From: CAZCWX01 sp964502465
GTDB lineage: Bacteria; Desulfobacterota; Binatia; Bin18
Length of the DNA: 9,528 nucleotides
Direction: 5' to 3'
Assembly: GCA_964502465.1 (NCBI GenBank)
Contig: CAZCWX010000216.1
Span: 1-9,528, forward strand
The notes below the pieces were generated by a model that was not told where the DNA came from, made no database searches, and worked only from the letters and a program-made list of their open reading frames with translations. A program made the translations under genes and the position numbers. Shown here one piece after another: positions 7,446 through 9,528 of this stretch (position 1 is its first letter; each line of letters begins with the position of its first letter).

Positions 7446-7549
7446 GAGGTCCCTCCTTTACAGGTGCCACTCCCCAGCGGCCGCACCCACTAAGCAGGAG
7501 TTCAGAGTAGGTGTCAAGACGATCGACTGTCCCTGCGAGGAAGAGAACG

Positions 7550-7557
7550 TATAAAAT
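7550..7557 (+). promoter_or_regulatory. Possible -10 region (TATAAAAT) in the divergent MFS/radical SAM gap
   Basis: TATAAAAT at 7550-7557 is the only strongly AT-rich stretch in the 147-base gap between the divergent MFS and radical SAM genes. It would place a start about 30 bases ahead of the radical SAM ATG. No good -35 hexamer lies 16-18 bases upstream; TCGACT at 7523 is 21 bases away. Nothing else stands out in this gap apart from the strong MFS ribosome site. Confidence 0.25.
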
Positions 7558-7592
7558 ACCAACACGTCGTTCGCGCTGACCGGACATGTCTT

Positions 7593-8447
7593 ATGGCTCT
7601 CACCCTTACGCCTGTCACGGTTAAATCTGCCCTCACTCCAACTGGTGGGTTTCTCTATGCCTTCACCCATACCCTGACGCCATATTGGGGATGTTCCTAC
7701 GGGCGCTCGTGCTTTTATTGCTACGTTGGTGAGAGTCCAATCCAGCGGCTACACGCTGACGGGTTAGCGTGGGGAGATTGGGTCAAACCCAAGCTCAACA
7801 TTGCTGAAGTCTTGCGGAAAGAACTGGAGGACTTTGCCCGCAAAGGGACCACGCTGCGCGTCTATTGCTCGGGTGCGACGGAACCGTTCCCGCCGAAACT
7901 GGAGCCACAGTACCAATTATCAGGCAAATGTTTGGCAGTGTTTCGCCGCTTTCCCCCTGCACTTTTGGTGATTCAGACTCGCTCGCCTTTCGTCGAACGC
8001 TATTGTGAGTCGATTGCGGCGATTCCGACTGCGGTCCTCAACATGACGATCGAGACCGATAACGACGAAGTCAGACGGAAACTCACTCCCAGCTGTGCGA
8101 CCATCGAGCGTCGCCTGGCGGTTGTCCGAGCAGCGACCGCACGGGGCATTTGTACGCAGATCACCGTTTCTCCAGCGTTGCCGCATAACCCGGAACGGTT
8201 TGCTGAGTTGATCGCCAACTCCTGTCAGCGAGTGATTCTTGACGACTTTTTTCATGGTGATGGTGCGCACGGCTCCCGTTCGCGACGGCGAGGGGTGCCA
8301 GAGACACTGGCACATCACGGATATCCTGGCTGGTTCGGACCGGAAACAACACGCCGGCTCTATGCCGCTTTGCTCCGGCGCATGGGAGAGGAACGGGTAG
8401 GATACTCACGTGAGGGATTTAATCAGTTGGCGATGCCGCTCCAGTGA
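7593..8447 (+). CDS. Radical SAM protein, SplB-like (COG1533-type), with CX5CX2C cluster motif
   Basis: A 284-residue radical SAM enzyme related to the spore-photoproduct-lyase-like group. It would bind a 4Fe-4S cluster and cleave S-adenosylmethionine to a 5'-deoxyadenosyl radical. The N-terminal YAFTHTLTPYWGC lead-in and the following CYV are typical, but the cysteines are C34, C40 and C43, a CX5CX2C spacing instead of the usual CX3CX2C. YCSGATEPFPP (91-101) occupies the place of the family's SS-TDP-like motif. MTIETDNDEVRRKLTP (151-166) and ICTQITVSPALP (187-198) match the later barrel strands, and the C-terminal part is short. The ATG at 7593 has only a weak ribosome site. The gene stands alone, with slyD convergent after 39 bases. 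The substrate is unknown. It lacks nothing else obvious and I do not call it a photoproduct lyase. Confidence 0.85.
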   Translation: MALTLTPVTVKSALTPTGGFLYAFTHTLTPYWGCSYGRSCFYCYVGESPIQRLHADGLAWGDWVKPKLNIAEVLRKELEDFARKGTTLRVYCSGATEPFPPKLEPQYQLSGKCLAVFRRFPPALLVIQTRSPFVERYCESIAAIPTAVLNMTIETDNDEVRRKLTPSCATIERRLAVVRAATARGICTQITVSPALPHNPERFAELIANSCQRVILDDFFHGDGAHGSRSRRRGVPETLAHHGYPGWFGPETTRRLYAALLRRMGEERVGYSREGFNQLAMPLQ

Positions 8448-8486
8448 GTTCCTACCCAATCCAAAGAGAGACGAGCCAGGCTGCGG

Positions 8487-8954
8487 TTATGACACGCGCC
8501 CGTTCTGGATTTCTTCTGGTGTGGCGTGTCGCACGGCCTCAACCTTCACGGAGAGAAGCGTCTCCTGACCGGCAAGAGGATGGTTGAAGTCCACCACCAC
8601 CGTTTCGGGTTGCAACTCGATCACCGTAAAAGATAACTCTTTTCCGTCTGGTGTGGTGGTGGTGTAACGAGACCCCTGTTGCAAAGTCGCAGTAGAAGGG
8701 AACGCCTCCCGGGGCACCGCTTGAATCTTTTGCGGGTCATGGTCCCCAAATGCGTGAGCAGGAGGCAACTCGACAACGATTTCGTCTCCTGTAGAACGCC
8801 CGCTCAATTCCTCCTCTAGACCGGCAATGCTCAAAGATTGTTGCCCGTGGAGATAGGAGAGAGGAGGTTTGCCTGCAGAGGAATCCAGCACTGCGCCACT
8901 TTTTGCCCGCAACGTATAATGAAAGCTGACGACATGACCTGACGAGATCTGCAT
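8487..8954 (-). CDS. slyD: FKBP-type peptidyl-prolyl cis-trans isomerase, SlyD-like
   Basis: A 155-residue cytoplasmic prolyl isomerase and folding helper. The order of segments follows SlyD: FKBP half-domain with VVSFHYTLRAKSGAVLDSS (8-26), PLSYLHGQQSLSIAGLEEEL (31-50) and GDEIVVELPPAHAFGDHD (57-74), then the inserted chaperone (IF) flap from about 75 to 125 (VPREAFP through ELQPETVVVD), then the returning FKBP strand VVVDFNHPLAGQETLLSVKVEAVR (118-141) and ATPEEIQNG. The histidine- and cysteine-rich metal-binding tail of E. coli SlyD is missing, as in many other bacteria. The ATG at 8954 has a strong ribosome site (GGGAGG, 6 bases upstream). A hairpin with a T-tract lies immediately before that site, so expression may be controlled by attenuation. 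Identification is by similarity recalled from memory, and the family assignment is firm. Confidence 0.92.
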   Translation of the reverse strand: MQISSGHVVSFHYTLRAKSGAVLDSSAGKPPLSYLHGQQSLSIAGLEEELSGRSTGDEIVVELPPAHAFGDHDPQKIQAVPREAFPSTATLQQGSRYTTTTPDGKELSFTVIELQPETVVVDFNHPLAGQETLLSVKVEAVRHATPEEIQNGRVS

Positions 8955-8970
8955 AGTACACCTCCCTAAG

Positions 8971-9018
8971 AAAAACTAAAAAAAAGAAGCCCTCAGGATC
9001 AAGGGTCGATCCGAGGGC
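8971..9018 (-). terminator. Rho-independent terminator or attenuator in front of slyD
   Basis: On the - strand an 11 bp GC-rich stem with one bulged A opposite (9018-9008 with 9000-8989, arms GCCCTCGGATC and GATCCTGAGGGC) and a 7-base loop is followed by TTCTTTTTTTTAGTTTTT (8988-8971). This is the best intrinsic terminator in the window. It follows the AhpD-like gene by about 140 bases, and its T-tract ends only about 4 bases before the slyD ribosome site. It therefore either ends the AhpD-like transcript or acts as an attenuator within the slyD leader. Confidence 0.8.
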
Positions 9019-9078
9019 CTCCCAAAAACCCGTTCCGTGCTCTCTCTATGCTATGCTCTTCTTTCCCCCTACCAAGCC

Positions 9079-9094
9079 TGTCAAGCAATGTCAA
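9079..9094 (-). promoter_or_regulatory. Two TTGACA hexamers 10 bp apart (possible -35 elements)
   Basis: The - strand has TTGACA at 9094-9089 and again at 9084-9079, both perfect -35 consensus hexamers one helical turn apart, in the gap between the AhpD-like gene and slyD. The expected -10 positions read TAGGGG (9071-9066) and GAAGAG (9061-9056), both poor, so an ordinary sigma-70 promoter is not convincing. If active, a transcript from here would pass through the hairpin before slyD. Confidence 0.22.
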
Positions 9095-9159
9095 GGTAAA
9101 AGGCAACGAAAAATGCACTCGCTGCTTTCTCTACCGGAAGAATGTCCTCATGCTCCCGT

Positions 9160-9528
9160 TTATGCTGTGCGTTGCAGCGCCACGCCAGTCTCCGATGCCA
9201 GCTGTGTAGCCGCATCAAGCTGCAAACCAAACCCATCGGCGAGTCGGGTCAGATAATTAAAAATACCGACAACATGGGCAACTTCCAAACACGCCTGATC
9301 ATCAAACCCAAGATCGCGCAACGGTTGCCAATCTTCTTCTATCATTCGCGTTGGCGTAGCGCTAAGTTTCTCGGCGACCGTACACAACGCACGATCACGT
9401 GGTGAGAGTCCCTGCACATCTCGCCAGCGTTTGTGCTTGATGGCTTCGACCAACGTGGGGTCTCCGTGCTCGACACGCAGAAACTCTGCGTGTGATTGCG
9501 TTCAGTAATGACAATCCTGCGCAGCCGC
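9160..9528 (-). CDS. AhpD-like peroxidase-family selenoprotein (CxxU), 5' end outside the window
   Basis: C-terminal part (122 residues visible, selenocysteine included) of a carboxymuconolactone decarboxylase/AhpD-fold protein of the 'peroxidase-related' type; complete members are about 180-200 residues. The frame reads AAAQDCHY, then TGA at 9504-9502, then TQSHAEFLRVEHGDPT, and continues through LSPRDRALCTVAEKLS, LGFDDQACLEVAHVVGIFNYLTRLADGFGL to a stop at 9162. In AhpD the active site is CxxC followed by histidine four residues after the second cysteine. Here C-H-Y-TGA-T-Q-S-H keeps the first Cys and that His, with TGA exactly at the second (peroxidatic) Cys. With the hairpin just downstream, I infer insertion of selenocysteine. 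A truncated frame starting at TTG 9453 would lose the whole active site. Likely role: peroxide or organic hydroperoxide reduction in the cytoplasm. A nonsense mutation is the alternative. Confidence 0.8.
9473..9493 (-). promoter_or_regulatory. Putative bacterial SECIS hairpin
   Basis: On the - strand, 8 bases after the TGA, ACACGCAGA (9493-9485) and TCTGCGTGT (9481-9473) form a perfect 9 bp stem closing the 3-base loop GUU (9484-9482). The loop begins 17 bases after the TGA. From memory, bacterial SECIS elements have a short stem directly downstream of UGA, an apical loop roughly 16-37 bases away and a G in the first two loop positions; the E. coli fdhF loop needs a G-U pair of neighbours. 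All are met, although the bulged U of fdhF is absent. Confidence 0.72.
9502..9504 (-). other. In-frame TGA, probable selenocysteine codon
   Basis: The TGA on the - strand replaces the second Cys of the AhpD-family CxxC motif. Both flanks stay in one frame and stay homologous to the family, so no frameshift is needed. Other genes in the window (antiporter, helicase, crotonase, radical SAM) use TGA as a stop, so this is not a global code change. Confidence 0.78.

Noticed and set aside
9041..9064. Short ATGCT/TATGCT direct repeats and an AT-poor -10 candidate (TAGCAT) for the TTGACA hexamers
   Set aside because: The spacing from the nearer TTGACA is 25 bases, too long for a sigma-70 promoter, and the repeat is only two short copies.
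9160..9453. A complete 97-residue gene starting at TTG 9453
   Set aside because: It lacks a ribosome site and the active-site motif, and family-like sequence continues upstream in the same frame through the TGA.
9160..9528. Pseudogene with a nonsense mutation
   Set aside because: The single TGA lies exactly at the catalytic Cys position, the rest of the frame is intact, and a SECIS-like hairpin follows. It remains the main alternative until the genome's selenium genes are checked.

Overview
The window is about 55% GC, gene-dense bacterial chromosome with short intergenic gaps and genes on both strands. The gene mix is an ACMSD-like amidohydrolase, a crotonase, an ACS-family MFS carrier, a TusA-like protein, an SplB-like radical SAM protein and SlyD. 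The dispersed palindromic repeats add to an impression of an uncultured proteobacterium or a related lineage (Desulfobacterota, Binatota or Tectomicrobia type). This placement is a low-confidence impression, because no phylogenetic marker is present. No phage, transposase or CRISPR signal was seen.

Layout: an amidohydrolase on + (11-976) is separated by a probably bidirectional terminator from a CvrA/NhaP2-type antiporter on - (1076-2551). Upstream of the antiporter is a possible small overlapping membrane ORF, then a UvrD/Rep-family helicase on - (2740-4791). A 123 bp palindromic element built of heptamers (about 4835-4957) lies between the helicase and a divergent TusA-like gene on + (4978-5205). 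A stretch with repeat-like sequence (5226-5290) precedes a crotonase on + (5309-6079). The crotonase converges with an MFS carrier on - (6117-7445). The MFS gene diverges from a radical SAM gene on + (7593-8447), which converges with slyD on - (8487-8954). A strong hairpin with a T-tract sits directly in front of the slyD ribosome site. The window ends inside an AhpD-like gene on - (9160 to beyond 9528). Most neighbours appear to be independent transcription units.

The most notable observation is at the right edge. The AhpD-like reading frame is interrupted by a TGA at 9502-9504, exactly where the second cysteine of the catalytic CxxC should be (C-H-Y-TGA-T-Q-S-H). Homologous sequence continues in the same frame on both sides. 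Eight bases after the TGA begins a perfect 9 bp hairpin with a GUU loop, the size, position and loop type of a bacterial SECIS. I read this as a selenocysteine-containing AhpD-like peroxidase (CxxU). Ordinary gene calling would miss it and would produce a 97-residue TTG-started fragment without its active site.
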